DNA of 42,266 nt from VFZS01 sp964353255 (GTDB lineage: Bacteria > Acidobacteriota > Terriglobia > Bryobacterales > Bryobacteraceae), in the NCBI GenBank assembly GCA_964353255.1, contig CAYGVJ010000030.1, positions 1-42,266 of the forward strand, read 5' to 3'. The position numbers and the translations under genes were made by a program. Under the pieces are notes generated by a model, which worked only from the letters and a program-made list of their open reading frames with translations, searched no databases and had not been told where the DNA came from. Positions 17,001-25,039 of this stretch are shown here, piece by piece. Positions within the stretch are counted from its first letter, which is position 1, and each line of letters begins with the position of its first letter.

Positions 17001-17721
17001 CCGGCGCATCGGCAACCCGCAGTGGAACTTCAACTACACCTGGTCGAGGACCATCACTTACGCTTTTAACCAGTGGACCGACACCAAACTGGGCAAGAAC
17101 GTGACCAACCGCCCGCACGTGGTCAACCTGGGCCTCGGTTACGACCTTCCCAGCGGGAGCCGGGTCTGGAGCAATGCCTTCACCAAGCAGGCGCTGGACG
17201 GCTGGCGTGTCGCCGGAGGCGGAGCCTTCTTCTCCGGCGCGCCGTTCACGATTGGCTGCGGAGCCCAGAATCAGCCGGCGGGTTATTGGACCGGTACACC
17301 CACGGGCGGTGTCCCGTTCCGCTGCCAGATGGGGAACGACATCTGGCTTCCCCAGGGGCAATATCCCTCGAAGACCGAGGATCCCAGGCTACAGTGGGCG
17401 TTCAACGCCGCGAACTTCACGCTTCCGCCGGCCACCTCGCTCGGCATCGGCAATACGCCGCCGACCCTCTTCTACGGAAGCTGGCTGATCAATTTCGACC
17501 TGGCGGTCTCCAAGGACTTCCGGCTGACGGAGGGAGGGAAGAGCCTCGAGTTCAGGGTCGATACATTCAACACGTTCAACCACCTCAACCCCAACAACCC
17601 GAATGCATCTCTCACTTACAACTATGTGACTGGGGCGCAAACCAACGCGAGTTTCGGCCTGATCAGCGGCGCGCAGGTTCAGGCCCGCCGCGCGGTCCTG
17701 TCGCTGAGATTCAAGTTCTGA
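14086..17721 (+). CDS. Oar-like TonB-dependent outer-membrane receptor
   Basis: A 1,211-residue outer-membrane receptor predicted to bring large ligands, here probably oligosaccharides, into the periplasm with TonB energy. The signal peptide runs to about residue 24 (LLALLPTANAQS). It is followed by a carboxypeptidase-regulatory-like beta domain (about 25-110; SGRVTDPTGAVIVGAPV, VPGVYSLRIAQPGFKAY) and the plug (about 125-250; ITTRGRNPLALIAGLPGV, LVSNFTAEYGGRSGGQL). A long barrel ends in the typical aromatic terminus (VLSLRFKF). I see no SusD-like lipoprotein, consistent with Acidobacteriota receptors of this class. AAGGAG 9 bases before ATG 14086 fixes the start. It sits between GH106 copies 1 and 2, with its own candidate promoter and a strong terminator, so it is probably a separate transcription unit serving the same pathway. 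Confidence 0.92.
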   Translation: MKSIRIVASLLFLLLALLPTANAQSVTGQVSGRVTDPTGAVIVGAPVQFTHVLSKQVREFTTDSSGAFVFVSLVPGVYSLRIAQPGFKAYEEKAITVAVLERVDLHDIKLEVGEVSTSVEVSARAVHVASDSSDRSVNLTVTDIANITTRGRNPLALIAGLPGVQATGGYDFRGWSGGGIPGVNGGQTGQVILNLDGAASQDSGNLNPGYLSPSVDALQEVKLLVSNFTAEYGGRSGGQLTLAVKNGTDKFHGGAYYYWRHEMFNANEWFNNKLTVVKPKYRYQNPGGTIGGPLIIPGTSFNRSRTKLFFFFSYDRLRNKNSIDNTFTMPSALERQGDFSQTVTTTGARVPIYDPTTQTPFPDNRIPASMISRAGQAMLNLFPLPDPLGLALDPTGARRYNYRAILPQSRPNEGKILRMDYSLGPKTVTFVRLLQDYQAVDGYAGTVGPQGGVWGQFEHSYHVQAAGALATVVHTFAPTLINEFTWGVNRGKQGVNSIDRVDSTATGGTKRYEDCLLPLKDSSGNAIPLPRINQTSNYLNLLPGVNFGFPSGFSAQSSGQGVTGAPVFNHDPRWPFGGTDTVQSITNKVTWIKGAHNLKAGFYWEHMARNVSVYSVFNIAGTYYFGSDRAAALDTGYPYSNALVGSIFAYGDDNKKQVNHAGYTQIEWFAQDTWKIRPGFTLDYGLRFHRMGDLYSKGATLGLFRAEDYSAAKVGQLLFPACSIQTTGTCPTANKIAINRVTGATFPYVRQGTFDTSSYAAGGMPFSGIHQYDTHALKVPPIQLAPRLGFAWDIFGTGKTALRGGFGIISGRNWDVDHIGAKGAGLGPMAAPPNFQAPIILYTNFPGLATAQAYFTPQSVYGGPQDQKVQTTYNWSFGIQQELARGMILEVSYVANTLRHGYGTAIDFNAVPPYTMWNPKDGQIQRFRDPTSTGFYSTNLVRAMVGYAGLGQIPIWTYIGSNNYNSLQVQLNRRIGNPQWNFNYTWSRTITYAFNQWTDTKLGKNVTNRPHVVNLGLGYDLPSGSRVWSNAFTKQALDGWRVAGGGAFFSGAPFTIGCGAQNQPAGYWTGTPTGGVPFRCQMGNDIWLPQGQYPSKTEDPRLQWAFNAANFTLPPATSLGIGNTPPTLFYGSWLINFDLAVSKDFRLTEGGKSLEFRVDTFNTFNHLNPNNPNASLTYNYVTGAQTNASFGLISGAQVQARRAVLSLRFKF

Positions 17722-17755
17722 CGGAAACCAGTCGCCGGCATTTTCTGGGCGGTGT

Positions 17756-17790
17756 GGCCTTGGGGGGCGCCCCCCCAAGGCCATTCTTTT
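17756..17790 (+). terminator. Intrinsic terminator after the receptor gene
   Basis: GGCCTTGGGGGG (17756-17767) pairs perfectly with CCCCCCAAGGCC (17771-17782) over a 3-base loop, and ATTCTTTT follows. It starts 34 bases after the receptor stop. This should stop transcription before the second GH106 gene. Confidence 0.85.
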
Positions 17791-17792
17791 GG

Positions 17793-17891
17793 CTAGGAGG
17801 GTGCTGAAAAAGGCCTAACCACATCAGGCGTTTGCGCGCCCACGTAGGACATGCTTCAGCTTGTCCAAGGCCTTTTTCGGCACCCTCCTAG
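17793..17891. repeat. MITE-like element with GGGTGCTGAAAAA terminal inverted repeats (copy A)
   Basis: The 24-base ends 17793-17816 (CTAGGAGGGTGCTGAAAAAG...) and 17868-17891 are inverted repeats with one mismatch that still allows a G-U pair in RNA. A small inner hairpin (GGACA...TGTCC) lies at 17847-17866. The terminal sequence matches the one at 41469-41607. The element is non-coding and about 99 bases long. It sits directly after the receptor terminator and 33 bases before the second GH106 gene, so it could also act on transcription entering that operon. Confidence 0.75.
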
Positions 17892-17924
17892 ACCTAGTCA
17901 TCCGACTGAAGGATGGAGGCGTCC

Positions 17925-20900
17925 ATGAAACGACGAACATTCATACAGAGCTGCGCCACCGGTGCGCTGACACTGGTGGCCGATAGTCCGCTATCGTCAC
18001 AGGTTCCCAGTGCAAGGGCTCTGGAAGAGGCCTTTCGGCGTCCGCCGGCCTCGGCCGGCCCTTACACCTGGTGGCACTGGATGAACGGGAACGTCACCGC
18101 GGACGGAATCACGCGCGACCTGGAGGCCATGAAGCGCGTGGGCGTCGCGGGGTTCCAGCTCTTCGAGGTCAGCGATGGAATCATACCGGGCCCGGTGAAG
18201 TACGGGAGCCCGGAACATTTCAAGCTTCTGGAGCACGCCGCCAAGGAAGCCGACCGCCTGGGGCTGGCCTTTGAGCTGCACAACTGCCCCGGCTGGTCCT
18301 CGACCGGCGGGCCTTGGATTACGCCGGCGCTTTCCATGCAGCAACTGGTGTGGACCGAGGCCTTCGTCAGCGGCGGGCAGCAGGTAAACATCACGCTGCC
18401 ACAGCCCTACACCAAGCGCGGCTACTACCGCGACGCATTGGTGCTGGCGTTTCCGTCGCTCGCGGGCGAGAGCCGGCCCATGCGGGCTCTCATGAGCAAC
18501 GCCACCTCGAGCAGCGGCCCGGTGGACGTGAAGCGGTTGACCGACGGCGACCTGTCCGGGGGCGTGGAGGTTCGGCCGGCCGGTTCCGGCCAGCCCGCCT
18601 ACCTCCAGTTGGAGTTTCCCGAGCCCTTTGAGGCGCGGTCGATTGCGGTCTACACCGCCGCGCTTGGCGGCGCGGGCGCCCCTGGCGGCGGGCGCCGCGG
18701 CCCCGCGGCTCCCATAACGTTGGAAGCCTCGGACAATGGCGCTCAGTTCCGGAAGCTTTGCGATCTGAGCCTGCTGCCGGGCCGGGCGGGCTCGATTGAA
18801 GCTCCTGCAACCGCGAATTTTCCCGCGACCCGGGCCAAGTTTTTCCGCCTGGTTTCCCCTCAGGCGATTCGCTTTGCCGAGGTCCAGCTTGCAGGGGCTA
18901 GCCGCCTCCCCGACTGGCCGGTCAAGGCCAACTTCACTAGTCGGAGCGGGCCCGGCGGGGCTATGGTGGAGGCGGCCAGAACGGCGGTGGAACCGCCCGG
19001 CGGACCCGCCATCGATCCCGCGTCGGTTCTCGACATCACCCAGTACATGGACGCGTCAGGCCGGCTGAACTGGCAGGCGCCCGCCGGAAACTGGACCATC
19101 CTGCGCCTGGGACACACCTCGGTCGGCATTGAGAACCACCCCGCCCCGGAAGGCGGCCTGGGTCTGGAGTGCGACAAGTACAGCCGGGCGGCCATGGATT
19201 TTCACTTCGATCGGTTTTTCGGGAAGCTGTTGCCGGCGATGCGTCCGCTGGCGGCCAAAGGCAAGGCGGGGGCGCTGGTCGATAGCTACGAGGTAGGCAT
19301 GCAGACCTGGACCCCGGAATTCCCGCAGGAGTTCCAGACGCGCCGCGGCTACGATCTGCGGAATTACTTGCCGGCGATGACTGGCCGCGTGGTGGGCAGT
19401 GCCGATACCTCCGACCGCTTCCTGTGGGATGTCCGGCGGACGCACGCGGACATGATGTCGGACAACTACTACGGCCGCTTTGCCGAACTGTGCCGGCAGC
19501 ACGGCATCATCTCCTACACCGAGCCTTACGAAGGCGGCCCGCTCGATCACATGCAGGCGGGCTCGCGGGTGGACATTCCAATGGGCGAGTTCTGGGTGCG
19601 GCGCCTCGACCGGAGCGCCAACCGGCGCATAAAGCTGGCGGCCTCGATCGCGCACGTGAACGGCAAGGCGGTAGTGGGCGCGGAGTCCTTCACCGGAGGA
19701 GGCGCGCTTTCCAGATGGCTCGAATTCCCGTACGCCATGAAGGCGCAAGGGGACTGGATGTACACCCAGGGGCTGAACCGGTTCATATTTCACCGCTACG
19801 CACAGCAGCCTCATCCGGACGCCGTCCCAGGCATGACTATGGGGCCGCACGGATGGCATTTCGACCGCACCAACACTTGGTTCAATCAGGGCGCGGCCTG
19901 GCTCCAGTACGTGGTGCGCAGCCAGCATCTGCTCCAGCAAGGGCTTTTCGTGGCCGACCTGGCCTACTTCACGGGCGAGAACGCTCCTTTGCCCACGCGA
20001 GAGCAGAGTAGCCTGAGCCCCGCACTCCCGCAAGGCCACGACTACGACCACGTGCACGCGGAGACTGTCCTGACGCGCATGAAAGTCCAGGACGGGCGGA
20101 TCGTTCTGCCGGACGGGATGAGCTACCGGGTGTTGGCCCTCCCGAACAACACCACGATGACGCTGGAGGTGCTGCGCAAGATTCGCGACCTGGTGGAACA
20201 GGGCATGTGCCTGGTGGGTCCCCGGCCGGAACACTCTCCCACTCTGTCCGGGTATCCGGCGAGCGAAACGGAGGTGCGGCGCATCGCCGGCGAGGTCTGG
20301 GGCAATCTGAACGGGACGACGGTCACGGAACGCGCGTTCGGCAAGGGCCGGGTGTTCTGGGGGCAGCCGCTACGGGCGGTGCTGGACAAGCTGAGCGTCC
20401 GGCCCGATTTCGAGTTCTCGGCCCGCTCTGGCGACGCGGCGGTAAACTATATCCACAAGCGCGTCGGCGATGCCGAGGTGTACTTCCTGGCCAATCGCCA
20501 GCGGCGTTCCGAAGACCTGGTCTGCACGTTCCGCGTGAGCGGCAAGCAGCCGGAGTTTTGGGATGCGGCTACCGGCGAGATCACCCCAGCCGGGATCTAC
20601 GAAATGGTGGACGGGCGGGTGCGTATGCCGGTGCGGCTCGATCCGGTCGGGTCGGTCTTCGTGGTGTTCCGTGCGCCGGCGCCCGCGCAGCGTTTGCAGG
20701 CCGTGGTTAGGGATGGCACGGCGGTCGCTGGAACCGAGCCCTTCCCGGCGCCTGCTGCCGGGCTGCATCGCGGGGTGACGAACAATTTCGCCGTAAGCGT
20801 CTGGGTGAAGCCGGAAGTGGACGTGACGCCCGCAACGAGCTTCGTGTTCTACCCGCCCGAGGGCGAGGTCCTTTACGGGGAGGGGCATGCGTCGTGCGGG

Positions 20901-21959
20901 TTGTCGGCGGGCCGCAATGGTGTAACCGTCTACGAACGGGCGCGTGGCCAGTCCCCGGCCGTGCTGGCGGCTGAAATGCCGCTCTCGGGCTGGACGCACC
21001 TGGCGCTCCTTTACAAGGAGGGCGCGCCGTCGCTGTATGTGAACGGCAAGCTGGCTCGCCAAGGCCAGAAATCGGGCAAAGTGGTTCACCCAGGCGTCGG
21101 CGAGGCCTCTGGAGAAACGGACATCACCTACTTAGAAGGCGACCAGAGCCCGCCGGAACTGTTCCCCGAGGCGCTGGGCGAAGATCGCATCCAGAAGTTG
21201 GCGGCAGCCGGAGTTCCCAAGCCGGAGGAGCCGCCGGCGGTCGAGGTGGCGGGCAGCGGGAAAGCCGAACTGCTGATCTGGCAGGACGGCAGCTACTCGT
21301 TGCGCGACAGCGCGGGCCAGACTTCCTCCGTGGAGATCAAGGGCCTCGGTCGGCCGGTGGAAATCTCAGGGCCGTGGCGGGTCAGCTTCCCGCCGAACCT
21401 GGGGGCGCCGGCGGAGGTGACGCTTCGCCAGTTGATGTCGCTGCACAAGCATTCTCAGGCGGGAGTGAAATACTTCTCGGGCACAGCGACGTATACGAAA
21501 CGGTTCAGCGTTGCCGCTAGCGCCACGGCGGGCGGCAAGCGGCTGTACCTGGACCTGGGGCGGGTGGAGGTGATCGCCGAAGTCCGCTTGAACGGCAAGG
21601 ATCTCGGCACACTGTGGAAGCCTCCCTACCGCGTGGACATTACCGATGCGGTTCGCTCCGGGAACAACGACCTGGAAGTTCGGGTAACGAATCTCTGGCC
21701 GAACCGCCTGATCGGCGACGAGCAACTGCCGCCGGAGAACGAGTACGCGCAGGCGGGCGAAGATATGGGGCCGTGGCTGCGGGAGGGCGCCATCAAGCGC
21801 ATGCCGGATTGGTATCTCCAAGGCAAGCCCAAGCCCCCGGGCGGACGGATCACGTTCACGACGTGGCAGCATTTCACCAAGGACTCCCCGCTGCTGGAAT
21901 CGGGGTTGATAGGACCGGTGCGGCTGCGAGGGGCGGTACGGCGAGCAATCGATCTCTAG
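17925..21959 (+). CDS. GH106 family glycoside hydrolase (alpha-L-rhamnosidase), copy 2
   Basis: A 1,344-residue paralogue of copy 1, alignable along its whole length. It carries its own Tat-like signal (MKRRTFIQSCATGALTL). The three barrel glutamates are kept: Glu456 (VDSYEVG), Glu533 (YTEPYEGG) and Glu587 (GAESFTG). Compared with copy 1 it has a shorter LamG-region loop (VDVTPATSFVFYP) and a longer C-terminal loop (QAGEDMGPWLREGAIKRMPD). Copies 1 and 2 differ around the ligand-facing loops, which suggests different linkages or aglycones. ATG 17925 has GGAGG about 6 bases upstream, whereas the earlier in-frame ATG 17913 would leave that Shine-Dalgarno inside the gene. It heads a run of same-strand genes that continues to copy 3. 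The upstream terminator implies a promoter close to, or inside, the 17793-17891 repeat, but I could not identify one. Confidence 0.88.
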   Translation: MKRRTFIQSCATGALTLVADSPLSSQVPSARALEEAFRRPPASAGPYTWWHWMNGNVTADGITRDLEAMKRVGVAGFQLFEVSDGIIPGPVKYGSPEHFKLLEHAAKEADRLGLAFELHNCPGWSSTGGPWITPALSMQQLVWTEAFVSGGQQVNITLPQPYTKRGYYRDALVLAFPSLAGESRPMRALMSNATSSSGPVDVKRLTDGDLSGGVEVRPAGSGQPAYLQLEFPEPFEARSIAVYTAALGGAGAPGGGRRGPAAPITLEASDNGAQFRKLCDLSLLPGRAGSIEAPATANFPATRAKFFRLVSPQAIRFAEVQLAGASRLPDWPVKANFTSRSGPGGAMVEAARTAVEPPGGPAIDPASVLDITQYMDASGRLNWQAPAGNWTILRLGHTSVGIENHPAPEGGLGLECDKYSRAAMDFHFDRFFGKLLPAMRPLAAKGKAGALVDSYEVGMQTWTPEFPQEFQTRRGYDLRNYLPAMTGRVVGSADTSDRFLWDVRRTHADMMSDNYYGRFAELCRQHGIISYTEPYEGGPLDHMQAGSRVDIPMGEFWVRRLDRSANRRIKLAASIAHVNGKAVVGAESFTGGGALSRWLEFPYAMKAQGDWMYTQGLNRFIFHRYAQQPHPDAVPGMTMGPHGWHFDRTNTWFNQGAAWLQYVVRSQHLLQQGLFVADLAYFTGENAPLPTREQSSLSPALPQGHDYDHVHAETVLTRMKVQDGRIVLPDGMSYRVLALPNNTTMTLEVLRKIRDLVEQGMCLVGPRPEHSPTLSGYPASETEVRRIAGEVWGNLNGTTVTERAFGKGRVFWGQPLRAVLDKLSVRPDFEFSARSGDAAVNYIHKRVGDAEVYFLANRQRRSEDLVCTFRVSGKQPEFWDAATGEITPAGIYEMVDGRVRMPVRLDPVGSVFVVFRAPAPAQRLQAVVRDGTAVAGTEPFPAPAAGLHRGVTNNFAVSVWVKPEVDVTPATSFVFYPPEGEVLYGEGHASCGLSAGRNGVTVYERARGQSPAVLAAEMPLSGWTHLALLYKEGAPSLYVNGKLARQGQKSGKVVHPGVGEASGETDITYLEGDQSPPELFPEALGEDRIQKLAAAGVPKPEEPPAVEVAGSGKAELLIWQDGSYSLRDSAGQTSSVEIKGLGRPVEISGPWRVSFPPNLGAPAEVTLRQLMSLHKHSQAGVKYFSGTATYTKRFSVAASATAGGKRLYLDLGRVEVIAEVRLNGKDLGTLWKPPYRVDITDAVRSGNNDLEVRVTNLWPNRLIGDEQLPPENEYAQAGEDMGPWLREGAIKRMPDWYLQGKPKPPGGRITFTTWQHFTKDSPLLESGLIGPVRLRGAVRRAIDL

Positions 21960-22016
21960 TCCGGGCGTGAGAGAACCTGGCGCCGCGAGCGCAGCAATAC
22001 TAAGGAGACTCAGGAG

Positions 22017-22736
22017 ATGCAGAGCACTGGACAGATGATTCCCCCCGGACAGCAGTCGGGGGTTCCCCCCGCAAAGGCGAAGCCGGCTGCACCGGCGATC
22101 CCCCCGGAGTTTCAGGCCGACAAAATCATGAGGCAGGCCGAGCCAGAGCTCATCGCAATTCTGAAAGACTCCTCGGCGACGGAATTCCAGCGGGCGATGG
22201 CCTGCAAGCGGCTGGCGCAAGTGGGTACGAAAGAGGCCGTGCCGGCGCTGGCGGCGCTGCTTGGCGACCAGCGGCTTTCGCACTACGCGCGCTTCGGGCT
22301 GGAGCCGCTGCCCGATCCGTCGGCGGATGAAACTCTGCGGGAGGCACTGAAGAAGCTCAAGGGAAGACTGCTGGTGGGCGTGATCAACTCAATCGGACAG
22401 CGCCAGGACGCCAAGGCGGTGGAAGCTCTGGCGAAGCTGCTGTATGACGCCGACAGCGAGGTAGCCCGGGCGGCGGCGGCGGCGCTGGGACGCATCAGTG
22501 GTCCCCTGGCGGCCAAGACGCTTCAGGGTGGGCTGGGCAAGACCAAAGGGGCGCTCCGCACGGCGGTAGCCGAGGCCGGGCTGGTGTGCGCTGAAGGGCT
22601 TATGGCCCAGGGCGACCGCAAGGGGGCATTCGCCTTTTACGATGTCCTGAGCCGTGCCGACATCCCCAAGACCGTGCGCCTGGCCGCCATGCACTCGACG
22701 ATTGCCGCGGAGACCTCGTTGCGCCGGCCCAGGTAA
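22017..22736 (+). CDS. HEAT-repeat protein
   Basis: A 239-residue protein made of about four HEAT/PBS-lyase-type helical repeats. Examples are AELIAILKDSSATEFQRAMA-like, EAVPALAALLGDQRLSHYAR, AVEALAKLLYDADSEVARAA and AAALGRISGPLAAKTLQGGL. A Pro/Ala-rich N-terminal linker of about 35 residues comes first. There is no signal peptide or membrane segment. Such repeats are protein-binding scaffolds; small HEAT proteins often sit next to Gfo/Idh/MocA and DUF1080 genes in Acidobacteriota and Planctomycetes, but their job is not known. AAGGAGA and AGGAG precede ATG 22017. The gap to the following gene is only 11 bases, so it is part of the operon. Confidence 0.75.
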   Translation: MQSTGQMIPPGQQSGVPPAKAKPAAPAIPPEFQADKIMRQAEPELIAILKDSSATEFQRAMACKRLAQVGTKEAVPALAALLGDQRLSHYARFGLEPLPDPSADETLREALKKLKGRLLVGVINSIGQRQDAKAVEALAKLLYDADSEVARAAAAALGRISGPLAAKTLQGGLGKTKGALRTAVAEAGLVCAEGLMAQGDRKGAFAFYDVLSRADIPKTVRLAAMHSTIAAETSLRRPR

Positions 22737-22747
22737 GGAGATCGACC

Positions 22748-24055
22748 ATGCTGATGAGAACAGGATTTGTTTCACGACGGCGTTTTGTGAAGACCGCGGC
22801 GCAGGCCGGCGCCCTGGCGGTGGCGCCCGCCATTGTCCCCAGCTCGGTGCTGGGCCAACGCGCCGGGGCGGTTCCGCCCAGCGATCAAATCGTGTTGGGC
22901 GGCATCGGTCTGGGCGGCCGCGGCACCGGGGACCTGAGGACGTTCATGGGCAACAAGGACGTGCGGTTTGTGGCCATCTGCGATGTCAGAGACGAGCGCC
23001 GCGAGGCCATCAAGAGTATGGCCGACAAGGCGTACGGCAACCGCGACTGCGCCATGTACAGCGACCAGTACGAGCTGCTGGCCCGCGAGGACATCGACGC
23101 CGTACTGATCGCCACCGGAGACCGCTGGCACGCGCTGCTCTCGATCCTGGCGGCCCAGCACGGCAAGGACGTCTACTGCGAGAAGCCCTGCTCGATGACC
23201 ATTGCGGAGAGCCAGGCGCTGGCCGACGCCTTCCGCCGCTACGGCCGCGTCTACCAGGCCGGCTGCCAGCGGCGCAATGGCGGCAATTTTGTGCTGGCCG
23301 TGGAGATGGCCCGCGGCGGCAGGCTGGGCAAGCTCCAGACGCTTCACGCCAACGCCGGCACCGCCAGCAGTTGGCCGCCGTTGCCGAGTCACGATTGGCT
23401 GCCCGCCGAGCCGGAGCCGTCCAAGCTGCTGGTCGATTGGGACCGGTGGCTCGGTCCGTGTCCCTGGCGGCCGTACAATCCCCTCTACGTGCAAGGCCGC
23501 TGGCGCAACTTCTTCGATTTCCACGGCGGCGGCATTCTGGAGTGGGGCTCGCACACCGCCGATCTTTGTCAGTGGGCCAACAATGCCGACCACACCCAAC
23601 CCGTCGAATACGAGCCTGAGGGCGACAACAAGGGCCCTTATTTCGTGCACTGCCGCTATGCCAACGGCGTGAAGTTGGTGCTGCGCGACGCGGGCTGGTT
23701 GGGCCTGGGATCGTGCAGTGTGCGGTTCGAGGGGGACAGCGGCTGGGTTGAGACGGGCGACACCAGCAAGATGGAAGGCTCTGCCAACCTCCGGTCCGCG
23801 CTCCAGCCCGCCACCGACTACAGGTCTGCCTTGCCCAACCACGTTCGGGACTTCCTCAACTGCGTCACGTCGCGATCCCAGCCGCGGGCCAACGCCGATG
23901 CCGCCTGCAACACCCATATCGCCTGCCACGCGGCGTACATCGCCTTTCAACTCGGCCGCAAGCTGACCTGGGACCCGGCCAAGGGGGAGTTCCTGGGCGA
24001 CGCGGAGGCCAACCGCATGCGGTCTCGGGCGATGCGGGAGCCGTGGCGGATATAG
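22748..24055 (+). CDS. Tat-exported Gfo/Idh/MocA family oxidoreductase
   Basis: A 435-residue NAD(P)-dependent sugar oxidoreductase. It has a twin-arginine signal (SRRRFVKTAAQAG, residues 9-21). The Rossmann motif GIGLGGRG is at about 52-59 and the family Glu-Lys-Pro motif in VYCEKPCSMT at 145-147. The catalytic-region sequence GGGILEWGSHTADLCQW shows the His-Thr-Ala-Asp arrangement of the family. Export through Tat implies that the cofactor is inserted in the cytoplasm and carried out with the folded enzyme, as in glucose-fructose oxidoreductase. Next to a secreted DUF1080 protein, the most likely reaction is C3 oxidation of a sugar residue in a glycoside, or the reverse; this is inference. 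AAGGAG 8 bases upstream supports ATG 22748. It lies 8 bases before the DUF1080 gene. Confidence 0.88.
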   Translation: MLMRTGFVSRRRFVKTAAQAGALAVAPAIVPSSVLGQRAGAVPPSDQIVLGGIGLGGRGTGDLRTFMGNKDVRFVAICDVRDERREAIKSMADKAYGNRDCAMYSDQYELLAREDIDAVLIATGDRWHALLSILAAQHGKDVYCEKPCSMTIAESQALADAFRRYGRVYQAGCQRRNGGNFVLAVEMARGGRLGKLQTLHANAGTASSWPPLPSHDWLPAEPEPSKLLVDWDRWLGPCPWRPYNPLYVQGRWRNFFDFHGGGILEWGSHTADLCQWANNADHTQPVEYEPEGDNKGPYFVHCRYANGVKLVLRDAGWLGLGSCSVRFEGDSGWVETGDTSKMEGSANLRSALQPATDYRSALPNHVRDFLNCVTSRSQPRANADAACNTHIACHAAYIAFQLGRKLTWDPAKGEFLGDAEANRMRSRAMREPWRI

Positions 24056-24063
24056 GAGATCAC

Positions 24064-24861
24064 ATGTTGACCAGAATTCTGGTGACAACCGCGCTCTGCG
24101 CGGCAACGACAGGGATGCCTCAGGTGACGCCGGGGGCCGCCCAGCCGCCGCCGGGCGCCGCTCAGCCAGGGGCCGGCGGGCGCGGCGCCAGGTCCGCTGT
24201 CGCACCCGCGCCCGACGACAACGCCGGCTTCGAGGCGATCTTCGACGGCAAGACCCTGAATAACTGGGATGGCGATCCCGATTTCTGGCGAGCGGAGAAC
24301 GGGGCCATCGTGGCCGAGAGCACGCCGGAAAAGGTGGTCAAGCGGAATACTTTTCTGGTCTGGCGGGGCGGCACGCTCGGGGACTTCGAGCTGAAGCTGG
24401 AGTTCAAGCTCACCGAGGCGGCCAACAGCGGCGTCCAGTATCGCAGCGCCATGGCGCCCGAACTGGGGCCGTGGGCGATGAAGGGCTACCAGGCCGATAT
24501 GGACGGGCAGAACAACTTCACCGGCATGGTCTATGAAGAGCGCGGGCGTGGATTCCTCGCCCCGCGCGGCCAGTTCGCGCGGATCACCGAGGGCAGAACG
24601 CGCAAGCTCATCGCATCTCCCGGCGACTCCGATGCCCTCAAGGCGTTCGTGAAGACCGGAGATTGGAACCATCTCCATATCATTGCCCACGGTAACATGC
24701 TGATTCATGTCATTAACGGCCATCTAATAAGCATGCTCATTGACGAGGATGCGCAAGGCAGATCGCTGGAAGGATTCTTAGGCTTGCAGATGCATGTCGG
24801 TAAGCCCATGAAACTGGAGTTTCGGAATATCTTGCTCAAGAAGCTCAAGCCTGTGTTGTGA
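24064..24861 (+). CDS. Secreted DUF1080 / 3-keto-glycoside hydrolase family protein
   Basis: A 265-residue protein of the DUF1080 (3-keto-disaccharide hydrolase) family, a LamG-like beta sandwich. A signal peptide (MLTRILVTTALCAATTGMPQ) and a Gly/Pro/Ala-rich linker precede the domain. The domain starts with the hallmark GFEAIFDGKTLNNWDGD, then FWRAENGAIVAES, FELKLEFKLTEAANSGVQYR and GYQADMDGQ. Characterised members of the family cleave 3-keto-glycosides, which fits the oxidoreductase gene 8 bases upstream. GGAGATCAC before ATG 24064 fixes the start and excludes the longer frame from 24043. The last 60 codons are AT-richer and use rarer codons than the rest, which is odd but leaves the frame intact. 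Confidence 0.88.
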   Translation: MLTRILVTTALCAATTGMPQVTPGAAQPPPGAAQPGAGGRGARSAVAPAPDDNAGFEAIFDGKTLNNWDGDPDFWRAENGAIVAESTPEKVVKRNTFLVWRGGTLGDFELKLEFKLTEAANSGVQYRSAMAPELGPWAMKGYQADMDGQNNFTGMVYEERGRGFLAPRGQFARITEGRTRKLIASPGDSDALKAFVKTGDWNHLHIIAHGNMLIHVINGHLISMLIDEDAQGRSLEGFLGLQMHVGKPMKLEFRNILLKKLKPVL

Positions 24862-24909
24862 CGGATGCGAGCGCCGCGTAACCCAGATGTCATTACAACG
24901 TCAGCCGGA

Positions 24910-24968
24910 CCACTTGCTGACGCGCGTGGCTCAGAACCGGCTTCCGAGCCGCGACCGTCAGGGAGCGG
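24910..24968. repeat. Palindromic REP-like element
   Basis: The arms 24910-24932 (CCACTTGCTGACGCGCGTGG...) and 24946-24968 (...CGCGACCGTCAGGGAGCGG) are imperfect inverted repeats of 23 bases around a 13-base centre. The reverse complement begins CCGCTCCCTGACGGTCGCGG and ends CGCGTCAGCAAG. Both ends recur inside the element at 41469-41607. It lies in the only sizeable gap (178 bases) of the operon, between the DUF1080 and cupin genes, where it could attenuate transcription or protect RNA 3' ends. Confidence 0.65.
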
Positions 24969-25039
24969 ATTGTCAACATGTCTCTGGTACAGGACACTAG
25001 CGACGCGTCCAGGCGCTTGAGTCGCGAGAGAGGAGGAAC

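Noticed and set aside
22772..24205. 477-residue minus-strand open frame opposite the first Gfo/Idh/MocA gene
   Set aside because: It is a shadow of a gene with clear Rossmann and EKP motifs and lacks any domain of its own.
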